Shown piece after piece: positions 41,191-49,632 of a DNA stretch of 64,000 bases (position 1 is its first letter; every line of letters begins with the position of its first letter). Source of the DNA: JAZKHT01 sp040385245. GTDB taxonomy: Bacteria; Pseudomonadota; Alphaproteobacteria; Rhodobacterales; Rhodobacteraceae. Made by a program: the position numbers and the translations under genes. Below the pieces are notes generated by a model. It worked only from the letters and a program-made list of their open reading frames with translations, searched no databases and was not told the origin of the DNA. Location: assembly GCA_040385245.1 (NCBI GenBank), contig JAZKHT010000008.1, positions 1 through 64,000 on the forward strand, in the 5' to 3' direction.

Positions 41191-42381
41191 TCACCCCATC
41201 AACGCCGCCACGCCGGGCAACTCTTTTCCTTCCATCCATTCAAGGAACGCGCCCCCGGCGGTCGAGATAAAAGTGAAATCCTCGGCAGCGCTTGCCTGAT
41301 TTAGGGCCGCCACCGTATCGCCGCCGCCTGCAACCGACACCAGCGCCCCTGCGCGTGTCAGCCGCGCCACCTCGCGCGCTGCGGCGTTGGTCGCGGCATC
41401 AAAGGGGGTGATTTCAAAGGCCCCGAGCGGCCCGTTCCAGATCAGCGTCTTGCAGGTGGCAAACAGCGCCGCCAGCTTTGCCACCGTCGCAGGCCCCGCA
41501 TCCAGAATCATCGCATCCGCCGGACAGTCGGAAACCGGCACCACCTGATGCGCGGCCCCCGCCTTGAATTCGCGCGCCACGACCACGTCGACCGGAAGAT
41601 GGATCGTGCAGCCAGCCGCCTTGGCCTTTTCCACGATGTCCAGCGCGGTCGCGGCCATGTCGCGTTCGGCCAGAGATGTGCCGACCTCTACCCCTTGGGC
41701 GACCAGAAAGGTGTTCGCCATGCCGCCGCCAATCACCAGATGATCGACCTTTGCCACCAGATTGCCCAGCAGTTCCAGCTTGGTCGACACCTTGGCCCCG
41801 CCCACAACCGCCACCACGGGCCGCGCGGGCGACCCGAGGGCCGCTTCCAGCGCGCGCAACTCTGCCTCCATCAACCGCCCTGCTGCGGCAGGCAACAGGT
41901 GCGCGATGCCGGTGGTGGACGCATGCGCCCGGTGCGCCGCCGAAAAGGCGTCGTTCACAAAGACATCGCCCAAGGCGGCCATGTCCGCAGCAAGGGCCGG
42001 ATCGTTCTTTTCCTCGCCGCCATGAAACCGCGTGTTTTCCAGCAACACGACATCGCCCGGACCAGCCTCTGCAATCGCTGCCTGCGCAAGTGCCCCCACG
42101 CAATCCGCCGCAAAGACCACGCGCCGACCCAAGGCCGTTTCCAGTGCGGGCACCACATGACGCAGGCTCATGTCATCGACGACCTTGCCCTTCGGTCGCC
42201 CGAAATGCGCCAGCAGCACCGCCCGCCCGCCGCGCGCGATGATATCCTCTACCGTGGGGACGATCTTTTCGATCCGGGTGGCGTCGGTGACGCGGCCCCC
42301 CTCCATCGGCACGTTGATATCGACCCGGCACAGCACGGTCTTTCCCGCCAACGCCACATCGTCCAAGGTCTTCCAGGCCAT
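41191..42381 (-). CDS. pgk: Phosphoglycerate kinase
   Basis: 396 aa, ATP-forming step of glycolysis and reversible in gluconeogenesis and CO2 fixation. RVDINVPMEGGRVTD substrate-binding start, LAHFGRPKGKV, VVGGAKVSTKLELL, LIWNGPLGAFEI and GGGDTVAAL nucleotide loop are seen. ATG 42381 with GGAGGGG upstream; the in-frame extension to 42504 is non-coding in character. Divergent from the cyclophilin gene. Confidence 0.97.
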   Translation of the reverse strand: MAWKTLDDVALAGKTVLCRVDINVPMEGGRVTDATRIEKIVPTVEDIIARGGRAVLLAHFGRPKGKVVDDMSLRHVVPALETALGRRVVFAADCVGALAQAAIAEAGPGDVVLLENTRFHGGEEKNDPALAADMAALGDVFVNDAFSAAHRAHASTTGIAHLLPAAAGRLMEAELRALEAALGSPARPVVAVVGGAKVSTKLELLGNLVAKVDHLVIGGGMANTFLVAQGVEVGTSLAERDMAATALDIVEKAKAAGCTIHLPVDVVVAREFKAGAAHQVVPVSDCPADAMILDAGPATVAKLAALFATCKTLIWNGPLGAFEITPFDAATNAAAREVARLTRAGALVSVAGGGDTVAALNQASAAEDFTFISTAGGAFLEWMEGKELPGVAALMG

Positions 42382-42515
42382 CTGCCCCTCCTGATCCGGT
42401 TTGGTACTCTCTTCCCGCCGATCCCCGCCCACGTCAACCGACCTGTGGCATTTGCCCTTTCCATACCAACGCCGCGCCATTAGGTTCCGCGCCATAAATT
42501 GCAAAGGAAACGGTC

Positions 42516-43025
42516 ATGGCCGAAATCAAAGACCCCGAAAACACCGTCATCATCACGCTGAAAGACGGCGAAGTGGTGATCGAACTTCTGGCGGACGTCG
42601 CCCCCAAACACACCGAGCGGATGAAGACCCTGGCCCGCGCCAAGGCCTATGACAATGTGGCCTTCCACCGCGTCATCGACGGTTTCATGGCCCAGACCGG
42701 CGATGTCGCCAACGGCAACATGGAAAACAACTTCAACCTGCGCCGCGCCGGTACGGGTGGGTCCGACCACCCCGATCTGCCCGCCGAATTCTCCAAACTC
42801 CCGCATGAACGCGGCACGATCGGTGCCGCCCGGTCGTCGAACCCGAATTCGGCCAACAGCCAGTTCTTCATCAACTTTTCCGACAACAGCTTTCTGAATG
42901 GGCAATACACGGTCTATGGCCGCGTGATTTCGGGGATGGAGCATGTCGACAAGATCGCCCGGGGCGAGCCGCCAGCGAACCCCGACCGCATGATCACCGT
43001 CCGGGTGGCCGCCGATGTCGCCTGA
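42516..43025 (+). CDS. ppiB: Peptidyl-prolyl cis-trans isomerase, cyclophilin type (cytoplasmic)
   Basis: 169 aa cyclophilin without signal peptide. FHRVIDGFMAQTGD, RGTIGAARSSNPNSANSQFF and NGQYTVYGRVISGM carry the active-site Arg, Phe, Gln and Phe pattern. AAGGA is seven bases before the ATG. The last 11 nt overlap the next gene, a secreted homologue, so the pair is probably translated together. Confidence 0.93.
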   Translation: MAEIKDPENTVIITLKDGEVVIELLADVAPKHTERMKTLARAKAYDNVAFHRVIDGFMAQTGDVANGNMENNFNLRRAGTGGSDHPDLPAEFSKLPHERGTIGAARSSNPNSANSQFFINFSDNSFLNGQYTVYGRVISGMEHVDKIARGEPPANPDRMITVRVAADVA

Positions 43026-43623
43026 TCGCATCCTTGCAGGCAGCGTCTTTGCCGTCGGGCTTGCCGTTCTGGGGGCTTACGGTCTGTCGCAGACGGCGGC
43101 ACAGGCGCAGGATGCCACCGATGGCCCCGGCCCGAACCTGATGATCGACGTGGCTGGTTCCACCACCGGCACCATCACCATCGACCTTCTGCCCGACGTC
43201 GCCCCCGCGCATGTCGCGCAGATCACGGCTCTTGCCACCAAGGGTGCCTATGACGGCGTCGTGTTCCACCGCGTCATCGACGGCTTCATGGCCCAGACGG
43301 GCGATGTGCAATACGGCAAGGCAGGCGGCGACACGGCGATGGCCGGTATGGGCGGGTCAGACATGCCCGATCTTGCCGCCGAATTCTCGTCGCTCAGCTT
43401 TGATCGCGGCGTTGTCGGCATGGCCCGCAGCCAGGACCCGAACTCGGCCAACAGCCAGTTCTTCATCATGTTCGCTCCCGCCCCGCATCTGGATGGCCAA
43501 TACACCATCGTCGGCCGCGTCGTGGCGGGCATGGATGTGGTTGACGCCCTCAAGAAAGGGGCAGGCGGCAACGGCGAGGTGACAGACCCTGATCGCATGG
43601 AAAAGGTCACGCTGGCCGAATAG
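43015..43623 (+). CDS. Peptidyl-prolyl cis-trans isomerase, cyclophilin type (exported)
   Basis: 202 aa cyclophilin with an N-terminal signal peptide (RILAGSVFAVGLAVLGAYGL, probable cleavage after AQA at about residue 32), so a periplasmic folding factor. Catalytic core VFHRVIDGFMAQTGDV and ARSQDPNSANSQFFIMF. Paralogous to the upstream gene; duplication gave cytoplasmic and periplasmic versions. Followed by a terminator. Confidence 0.92.
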   Translation: MSPDRILAGSVFAVGLAVLGAYGLSQTAAQAQDATDGPGPNLMIDVAGSTTGTITIDLLPDVAPAHVAQITALATKGAYDGVVFHRVIDGFMAQTGDVQYGKAGGDTAMAGMGGSDMPDLAAEFSSLSFDRGVVGMARSQDPNSANSQFFIMFAPAPHLDGQYTIVGRVVAGMDVVDALKKGAGGNGEVTDPDRMEKVTLAE

Positions 43624-43626
43624 ATA

Positions 43627-43664
43627 CCAAAAAAAAGGGGCGCCCGAACCGGCGCCCCTTTTCA
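43627..43664. terminator. Bidirectional terminator between ppi and tyrS
   Basis: AAAAGGGGCGCC / GGCGCCCCTTTT stem with CGAACC loop, flanked by an A run and a T run; serves both convergent genes. Confidence 0.85.
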
Positions 43665-43694
43665 TCCTGGCCCAAGTATCCCGGGGAAGGGGCC
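43661..43694 (-). repeat. Second REP-like fragment
   Basis: Minus strand reads CCCCGGGATACTTGGGCCAG, similar to the GGATATTTGCCCAGAGCG part of the element at 17836-17893. It lies beside the ppi/tyrS terminator. Confidence 0.35.
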
Positions 43695-43705
43695 ACGCCG
43701 CCCTT

Positions 43706-44956
43706 TCAGCCCAAGGTCACCAGTGCGTGACGCTTGCGCCCCGCCGTCAGCTTCACCGGCTCGATCAATTCTCCCGCCCCGATCAGCGCGCCTGCGTCCA
43801 GCACCACCTCGTCGTTCAGCCGCGCGCCGCCCTCGGCGATCAGTCGTTTTGCGTCCTTGCCCGATTTGGCCAGCCCCGCCCGCACGAACAGTTGCGCCAC
43901 CGAAATGCCGTCCGACACATCCGCGACCGACAGTGCCAGCGTCGGCAGATCGTCGCCCACGCCGCCCTTTTCGAACACCTCGCGCGCGGTCGCCTCGGCT
44001 GCCTCGGCGGCCTCAACCCCGTGCAGCAGGGCCGTCACCGCATTGGCCAGCACGATCTTGGCCGCGTTCACCTCTGACCCTTGCAGGGCCCCCAGACGCT
44101 CGCATTCCTCCAGCGGCAGTTCTGTGTACAGCTTCAGGAACCGCCCCACATCGGCGTCGGTGGTGTTGCGCCAGAACTGCCAGAATTCATACGGGCTCAG
44201 CAGATCGGCGTTCAGCCAGATCGCGCCGCTGGCCGATTTGCCCATCTTCTTGCCGTCGCTGGTCGTCAGCAGGGGCGAGGTCAGGCCATAGACCTCGTGG
44301 TCGATCACCCGGCGGGTCAGATCGACACCGTTGACGATATTGCCCCACTGGTCCGACCCGCCCATCTGCAACAAACAGCCATAGCGGCGGTTCAATTCCA
44401 GAAAGTCATAGGCTTGCAGGATCATGTAGTTGAATTCCAGGAACGACAGGCTTTGTTCCCGGTCCAGCCGCGACTTGACGCTTTCAAACGACAGCATCCG
44501 GTTGACGCTGAAATGCCGTCCGATGTCGCGCAGAAAGCCAAGATAGTTCAACTGGTCCAGCCATTCGGCGTTGTTGACCATGATCGCATCGGTCGCCCCG
44601 TCGCCAAAGGTGACATAAGGCGAAAACGCCCGCTTGATGCCTGCGATGTTGCTGTCGATCTGGTCGTTCGTAAGCAAGGGCCGTTCTTCGGCCCGGAATG
44701 ACGGATCGCCCACCTTTGTCGTGCCGCCGCCCATCAGGACGATCGGCTTGCCGCCGCATTTCTGCAACCAGCGCAGCATCATGATCTGGATCAGGCTGCC
44801 GACATGCAAGGACGTGGCCGTAGCGTCGAAACCGATATACCCCGGCACGACCCCCTTTACAAAAGCCTCGTCCAGCGCCTGATAATCCGTGCAATCGGCC
44901 AGAAAGCCGCGGGTCATCATCACGCGCATGAAGTCAGATTTCGGATGGTAGGTCAT
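43706..44956 (-). CDS. tyrS: Tyrosyl-tRNA synthetase
   Basis: 416 aa class I synthetase. HIGH-type motif is HVGS near residue 51 (FDATATSLHVGSL), KMSKS-type motif is GKKMGKS, and a C-terminal S4-like RNA-binding domain (LFVRAGLAKSGKDAKRLIAE) follows. ATG 44956 begins MTYHPKSDFMRVMMTRGFL; the upstream frame to 45124 is antisense to anmK. Divergent from anmK with 58 nt between. Confidence 0.97.
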   Translation of the reverse strand: MTYHPKSDFMRVMMTRGFLADCTDYQALDEAFVKGVVPGYIGFDATATSLHVGSLIQIMMLRWLQKCGGKPIVLMGGGTTKVGDPSFRAEERPLLTNDQIDSNIAGIKRAFSPYVTFGDGATDAIMVNNAEWLDQLNYLGFLRDIGRHFSVNRMLSFESVKSRLDREQSLSFLEFNYMILQAYDFLELNRRYGCLLQMGGSDQWGNIVNGVDLTRRVIDHEVYGLTSPLLTTSDGKKMGKSASGAIWLNADLLSPYEFWQFWRNTTDADVGRFLKLYTELPLEECERLGALQGSEVNAAKIVLANAVTALLHGVEAAEAAEATAREVFEKGGVGDDLPTLALSVADVSDGISVAQLFVRAGLAKSGKDAKRLIAEGGARLNDEVVLDAGALIGAGELIEPVKLTAGRKRHALVTLG

Positions 44957-45014
44957 GGGGCACCCGTGCTTTAAACTGGTGCGGGGTATACCGACCAAGG
45001 GGGCAAAGGGGAAG

Positions 45015-46124
45015 ATGTCGAAATCTGCATCCACGACCGGTGCACTTTGGGCGCTTGGCACGATGTCGGGCACGTCGCTGGATGGGGTCGATGCGGCGAT
45101 GGTGTTGACCGATGGGATCAGCATCCTCGAGTTCGGCCCCGACGCTTATCGCCCCTATTCCGATGCGGAACGCGCCACCTTGCGCGCGGCGCTTGGCCAA
45201 TGGCCGGGCGATGCCGACGTGGCCCGCGCCGCCGAGGTGGTCGAAACCGCCCATGCCGAGGTGCTGTCCCGTTTTACCGGTGCCGATATCGTGGGCTTTC
45301 ACGGCCAGACCTTGGCACACGATCCGCGCGGGCGCGGCACCCATCAGGCGGGCAGCGGCGACCTGCTGGCCCGTCTCTTGAACATCCCCGTGGTCTGGGA
45401 TTTCCGTACCAATGACGTGACCTTGGGCGGGCAGGGCGCGCCCCTGGCCCCGTTCTACCACTTTGCCTGCGCCCGTCACATCGGTGCGGACCAGCCGCTG
45501 GCCTTCCTGAACATGGGCGGTGTGGGCAATCTGACATGGATCGACCCGCGCCACAGCTCGGTCGAATCCCCCGGCGCGGTGCTGGCCTTTGACACCGGCC
45601 CCGCCAATGCGCCGGTCAACGACCTGATGCAGACCCGTCTTGCCCGCGCGCAAGATGACGGCGGCCAACTTGCCGCGACCGGCACGGTGGACGAGGCGCT
45701 GATCGACCGGTTTCTGGCCCATCCCTACTTCTACAAGATGCCGCCAAAATCATTGGATCGCAACGACTTCCACGCCATTCTTGATATGGTGGGTGAGCTG
45801 TCCATTGCCGACGCCGCAGCCACCCTGACCGCAGCCGCCGCCGCCGCCGTGGCGCGCGGGGCGGAACATTTCCCGACCCCTGTCGCGCGCCTTCTGGTCA
45901 CCGGGGGCGGGCGGCACAATGCGACCCTGATGGATCAGTTGGCCCGCCGCGCGCATATCGACGTTCACCCGGTCGAGGCGGCAGGTCTGAATGGCGACAT
46001 GCTTGAGGCGCAGGCCTTCGCCTATCTGGCTGTGCGCGTGCTGCATGGCCTGCCCACGTCAGGCCCCACGACGACGGGGGTGGCGGGTCTGGTGGGGGGC
46101 GGCAGAATCGCGCGCCCTGCCTGA
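45015..46124 (+). CDS. anmK: Anhydro-N-acetylmuramic acid kinase
   Basis: 369 aa; phosphorylates and opens anhydroMurNAc to MurNAc-6-P in cell-wall recycling. The N-terminal GTMSGTSLDGVDAAMV phosphate loop, GFHGQTLAHDP, FDTGPANAPVNDLM and LLVTGGGRHN are diagnostic. AAGGGGAAG precedes ATG 45015. No murQ is next to it. Confidence 0.95.
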   Translation: MSKSASTTGALWALGTMSGTSLDGVDAAMVLTDGISILEFGPDAYRPYSDAERATLRAALGQWPGDADVARAAEVVETAHAEVLSRFTGADIVGFHGQTLAHDPRGRGTHQAGSGDLLARLLNIPVVWDFRTNDVTLGGQGAPLAPFYHFACARHIGADQPLAFLNMGGVGNLTWIDPRHSSVESPGAVLAFDTGPANAPVNDLMQTRLARAQDDGGQLAATGTVDEALIDRFLAHPYFYKMPPKSLDRNDFHAILDMVGELSIADAAATLTAAAAAAVARGAEHFPTPVARLLVTGGGRHNATLMDQLARRAHIDVHPVEAAGLNGDMLEAQAFAYLAVRVLHGLPTSGPTTTGVAGLVGGGRIARPA

Positions 46125-46145
46125 TTTTTCGCAGAAGAATCGGGA

Positions 46146-47051
46146 TCAGCGGGCGCGTGCCTGCTGGACCAGCGACCAGGTATAGATGGCCAGTGCCGCC
46201 CAGATCATCGGAAAGGCAATCATCCGCGCCGTTCCAAACGTCTCGCCAAAGATGAACACAGCGGTCAGAAAGATCATCGTCGGTGCGATGTATTGCATGA
46301 TGCCGATGGTGGACAGCCGCAACAGTTTCGCGCCGTTTGCGTACAGCATCAAGGGCACCGCCGTCACCACCCCGGCCCCCAGCAACAGGCCGGTGATCCA
46401 CGCATCGCCTTGCCAGAACATCGCCACCCCGGATTGCGCGGCCCAGATCACATACCCCAGCGCAAAGGGGAACAGGATCATCACTTCAAGGAAGAAGCCC
46501 TGATTTGGTCCGATGGGAAGCTGCTTTTTCAGAAATGCATATGCGCCCCACGTCAGCGTCAGCCCCAAAGCGACGACGGGCAGGCGGCCTGCGTCAAACG
46601 TCAGAACCGCGACGGCACATGCGGCCAACGCAATCGCCGCCCATTGGACGGGTTTCAGCCGTTCCTTCAGCAGGACCGCCCCCAGAAAGATCGAAAACAG
46701 CGGGTTGATGTAATAACCCAAGGCCGCATCCAGCGCGTGACCGGACTGGATCGACCAGACGTAAATCCCCCAGTTCACCGAAATCAGCGCCGCCGTCGCG
46801 GCCCCCATCGCCAGCATCCGCGGGCTGCGCAGCGCCACGCGCAGATCGGCGGTGCGGCCCAGCACCCACAATACCAGCCCCGCAATCGGCAGCGACCAGA
46901 TCACGCGATGGGCGATCACCTCGGCCGCCGGAACATCGGCCAGCGCCTTCATGTAGACGGGCAGGAACCCCCACAGCAGATACGCGCTCAGCGCAAACAG
47001 AAACCCGCGCAGGGAATCCTCGTTTTTCGGGGGGGTGATCGGATCGGTCAT
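46146..47051 (-). CDS. rarD: RarD-type EamA permease
   Basis: 301 aa with about ten membrane segments. SLRGFLFALSAYLLWGFLPV, EVIAHRVIWSLPIAGLVL, VNWGIYVWSIQSGHALDAAL and YYINPLFSIFLGAVLLKERL identify the RarD subgroup. Substrate unknown. Convergent with anmK. Confidence 0.92.
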   Translation of the reverse strand: MTDPITPPKNEDSLRGFLFALSAYLLWGFLPVYMKALADVPAAEVIAHRVIWSLPIAGLVLWVLGRTADLRVALRSPRMLAMGAATAALISVNWGIYVWSIQSGHALDAALGYYINPLFSIFLGAVLLKERLKPVQWAAIALAACAVAVLTFDAGRLPVVALGLTLTWGAYAFLKKQLPIGPNQGFFLEVMILFPFALGYVIWAAQSGVAMFWQGDAWITGLLLGAGVVTAVPLMLYANGAKLLRLSTIGIMQYIAPTMIFLTAVFIFGETFGTARMIAFPMIWAALAIYTWSLVQQARAR

Positions 47052-47103
47052 GCGTCCTGACTAGACCCGTCGGCGCGCCGATGCCACGGTGATCTTGTGC
47101 CCC

Positions 47104-47991
47104 TCACAATCGGCGCGACAGGTAATCCTTGGTGAACGCCGCATAGCCCTGCGCCGTCATGCGCAGATGGTCTTTCATCAGCCCGTGCAACCTTGGCAAC
47201 TGGTGAAACGGCACGGTCGGGGCGACATGGTGTTCGACATGATAGGGCATGTTCCACGCCAGAAACCGCACGATTCGCGTCGTGAACACCGTCCGCGTGT
47301 TCAGGAACATATCCGCCACGCGCGGGCAGTCGCCATGTTCGGCCAAAAGGTACAGCCGCAAAACCGGTTGCCCCAGCAGAACAGGCGCAATCCAGACCCA
47401 GAACAGAACGGGATCACCCAGCAGCGACAGCGCCACCATCGCATAGCCCGCCAGCATCCACTGTGCCTCGACCTGCATCCGGGGCAGGGCGGCGGGGGGC
47501 AGATAAGCTGCCCGCACCGTTCCCCGTGCAAGGCCCCAGACCAGCCGCACCCCGCCGGCCCAATAGGGCAGGCCAGACACATGCCAGACCCAGGCCGCCA
47601 GTCCCGCAGGCTTGCCCCCGTCCAGTTCCGGGTCTTTACCGTCGATATTGGTCCAGCGGTGATGCGCCAGATGAAAGGCGCGAAACCAGTCGAAGGGCAG
47701 CAGCAGCACAAACCCGCAGACCCGCCCCACCCATTCGTTCAGGCGCACATGGGCAAAGGGGGTTTTGTGTGTTGCCTCGTGTTCCAGCGTGAACAGAAAG
47801 ACGATCAGCACCCCCTGCACCGGCAGCAGCGCCCACCAGCCCGGCATACCTGCCGCGATCAGTGTGCCCACCGCCACGATCAAGCCGGCGTGACCCGCCA
47901 GGTGCAACAGCCCTGCCCGGTTCGACCGCACGGCAAGGTCGACCTTCACGCCGGGGGGCAGCGCCGCCATGAATGCCCGGTGATCCATCAT
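47104..47991 (-). CDS. Membrane fatty acid desaturase-like protein
   Basis: 295 aa di-iron membrane enzyme. Three His boxes: HEATH (71-75), HLAHH (107-111) and HVEHH near residue 255, with hydrophobic segments between. It may desaturate or hydroxylate a lipid or carotenoid-like substrate; the family alone does not tell. Coupled to the upstream cupin gene by a 4-nt overlap. Confidence 0.85.
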   Translation of the reverse strand: MMDHRAFMAALPPGVKVDLAVRSNRAGLLHLAGHAGLIVAVGTLIAAGMPGWWALLPVQGVLIVFLFTLEHEATHKTPFAHVRLNEWVGRVCGFVLLLPFDWFRAFHLAHHRWTNIDGKDPELDGGKPAGLAAWVWHVSGLPYWAGGVRLVWGLARGTVRAAYLPPAALPRMQVEAQWMLAGYAMVALSLLGDPVLFWVWIAPVLLGQPVLRLYLLAEHGDCPRVADMFLNTRTVFTTRIVRFLAWNMPYHVEHHVAPTVPFHQLPRLHGLMKDHLRMTAQGYAAFTKDYLSRRL

Positions 47992-48413
47992 GCCGCCGGA
48001 ATGTCAAAGCCGGGCGGGGCGAGGTGGAATCCGGCAAAGGAAAAGCCGGGGCTGACGGTGCAGCCAACCAGCGTCCAGTCGCCCGTGGATACCGCCGCCT
48101 GCCAATGGTCCCGTTGCACAACCACCTGAGGTGCCTCGCCCCCCAGAACATCCGGCCCCAGCCGATGCGCCACGGCCGGGCCTTGCGCCAACTCTGCCAC
48201 CGTCAGGACCAGCGGCGCGCCCGCGTAGAAATGCCAGATCTCGTCCGCGTCAACCCGGTGCCAGTGCGACCTTTCCCCCCGCCGCAGCAGAAAGTGGATC
48301 GCCGTGCCCGCAGGCCGCCCGTCGCCCTGCGCCACCCATGTCTGCCTGTACCACCCGCCTTCGGGATGGGGACGCAGGTCAAGGGCGCGAATGATCTGGT
48401 CTGCTGTGTCCAT
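47988..48413 (-). CDS. Cupin family protein (DUF985)
   Basis: 141 aa small beta-barrel: ALDLRPHPEGGWYRQTWVAQ, AIHFLLRRGERSHWHRVDAD, EIWHFYAGAPLVL, VGCTVSPGFSFAGFHLA. His and Glu of the HWHRVDADEIWHF region resemble cupin metal ligands. ATG 48413 is the likeliest start; longer frames run into the divergent gene's leader. Catalytic role is unknown; operon with the desaturase. Confidence 0.85.
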   Translation of the reverse strand: MDTADQIIRALDLRPHPEGGWYRQTWVAQGDGRPAGTAIHFLLRRGERSHWHRVDADEIWHFYAGAPLVLTVAELAQGPAVAHRLGPDVLGGEAPQVVVQRDHWQAAVSTGDWTLVGCTVSPGFSFAGFHLAPPGFDIPAA

Positions 48414-48483
48414 CGGTGCCTGCTTGCCGCCCCCTTTTGCTTTGACCGCCAACATGCCACCCTGACCGGGAACGGGGAACCCC

Positions 48484-49557
48484 ATGACACCGCATATCAT
48501 CATCCTTGGCGCTGGCGTCATCGGCGCATCGCTGGCCTTTCACCTTGCCCCCCACGCCCGTGTCACGGTGATCGACAGCCACGGCCCGGCAGCGGGGGCA
48601 TCTGCCAAGGGCTTTGGCTGGATCAACGCCAGCTTTGCCGAAACGCCCGCCTATTTCCGCCTGCGCCTTGCCGCGATTGCGGCCCACCATGCGCTTGCGG
48701 CACAGATCGGCCCCCTTGCCCTCTGGGGTGGCGCTTTGTGGTGGGAGGAGTCCGGCCCGGCCTTTGACGCCCACGCAAATCAGATGTCAAACCTTGGCTA
48801 TCCGGTGGATGTGCTGGACGCCGCTGCCTTTTCCCTGCGCGAACCGCATGTCGCGAACCCACCCGCCCGCTGCCTGCTGGCCCACGCCGAAGGGGCGGTG
48901 GATGGCGGTGCGCTCACGCGGCTCCTGCTGGATCATGCCGCCCGTATTGGCGCGACCTTGCGCCTTGGCGCATCGGCCACGGGTCTGATCCTGACGGGGG
49001 GCCGCGTCACAGGTGCGCAAACCGACAACGGCCCGATGCAGGCCGATCATGTCATCATCGCCACGGGTACGGGTGCTGTGCCGCTGCTGGCCGCCCATGG
49101 CATCGCCCTGCCCTTGGGGACGCAGCCCGGATTGATCCTTCACACCGCCCCCGTGGACGCGGTAATCCGCCATCTGATCCTTGCCCCCGACATCCACTTT
49201 CGCCAGGCCAACGATGGCCGCCTGATCGCGGGTGAGATTTTTTCGGGCGACGGCCCAAACGCCCATCGCATCACCACCGATCCCGAAGGTCTGGCCATGG
49301 ATGTGCTGGCCCGGTTGCAGGCACGGCTTCCCGCAATCGGGCTTCGGCTGGACCGCCTGATGCTGGGGCGCCGCCCTGTGCCACAGGACGGCAGGCCCTT
49401 TGTCGGCCCGGTTCCGGGCCTGCCGGGGGCAACATTGGCGGTCATGCATTCGGGAGTGACGTTGGCGCCGATCATCGGCAAGCTGCTGGCGGCCGAGGTG
49501 TTGGGGCAGGGCGCAAGCGACCTGCTGGCCGCGTTTCGCCCTTCGCGCCTCATGTAA
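48484..49557 (+). CDS. FAD-dependent oxidoreductase, DadA/DAO family
   Basis: 357 aa flavoprotein. FAD dinucleotide fold IIILGAGVIGASLAFHLA at the N-terminus; DAO-family segments GFGWINASFAETPAYFRLRL and RPVPQDGRPFVGPVPGLPGA at the C-terminus. It would oxidise a D-amino acid or other secondary amine; substrate unknown. Divergent from the cupin-desaturase pair, and convergent with eno through a shared terminator. Confidence 0.88.
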   Translation: MTPHIIILGAGVIGASLAFHLAPHARVTVIDSHGPAAGASAKGFGWINASFAETPAYFRLRLAAIAAHHALAAQIGPLALWGGALWWEESGPAFDAHANQMSNLGYPVDVLDAAAFSLREPHVANPPARCLLAHAEGAVDGGALTRLLLDHAARIGATLRLGASATGLILTGGRVTGAQTDNGPMQADHVIIATGTGAVPLLAAHGIALPLGTQPGLILHTAPVDAVIRHLILAPDIHFRQANDGRLIAGEIFSGDGPNAHRITTDPEGLAMDVLARLQARLPAIGLRLDRLMLGRRPVPQDGRPFVGPVPGLPGATLAVMHSGVTLAPIIGKLLAAEVLGQGASDLLAAFRPSRLM

Positions 49558-49573
49558 CCGCCCGTCGCCGATG

Positions 49574-49610
49574 AAAAAAACCGCCGCAGACCGATGCTGC
49601 GGCGGTTTTC
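49574..49610. terminator. Bidirectional terminator between the DAO oxidoreductase and eno
   Basis: AAAACCGCCGCAG / CTGCGGCGGTTTT 13-bp stem with a 7-nt loop and A/T runs on both sides. Confidence 0.88.
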
Positions 49611-49632
49611 TGTCGTCTCAAAAGGCGGCGGA

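Noticed and set aside
44957..45124. Extended N-terminus of tyrS
   Set aside because: It would run into the divergent anmK coding region; the family start MTYHPKSDF is at 44956.
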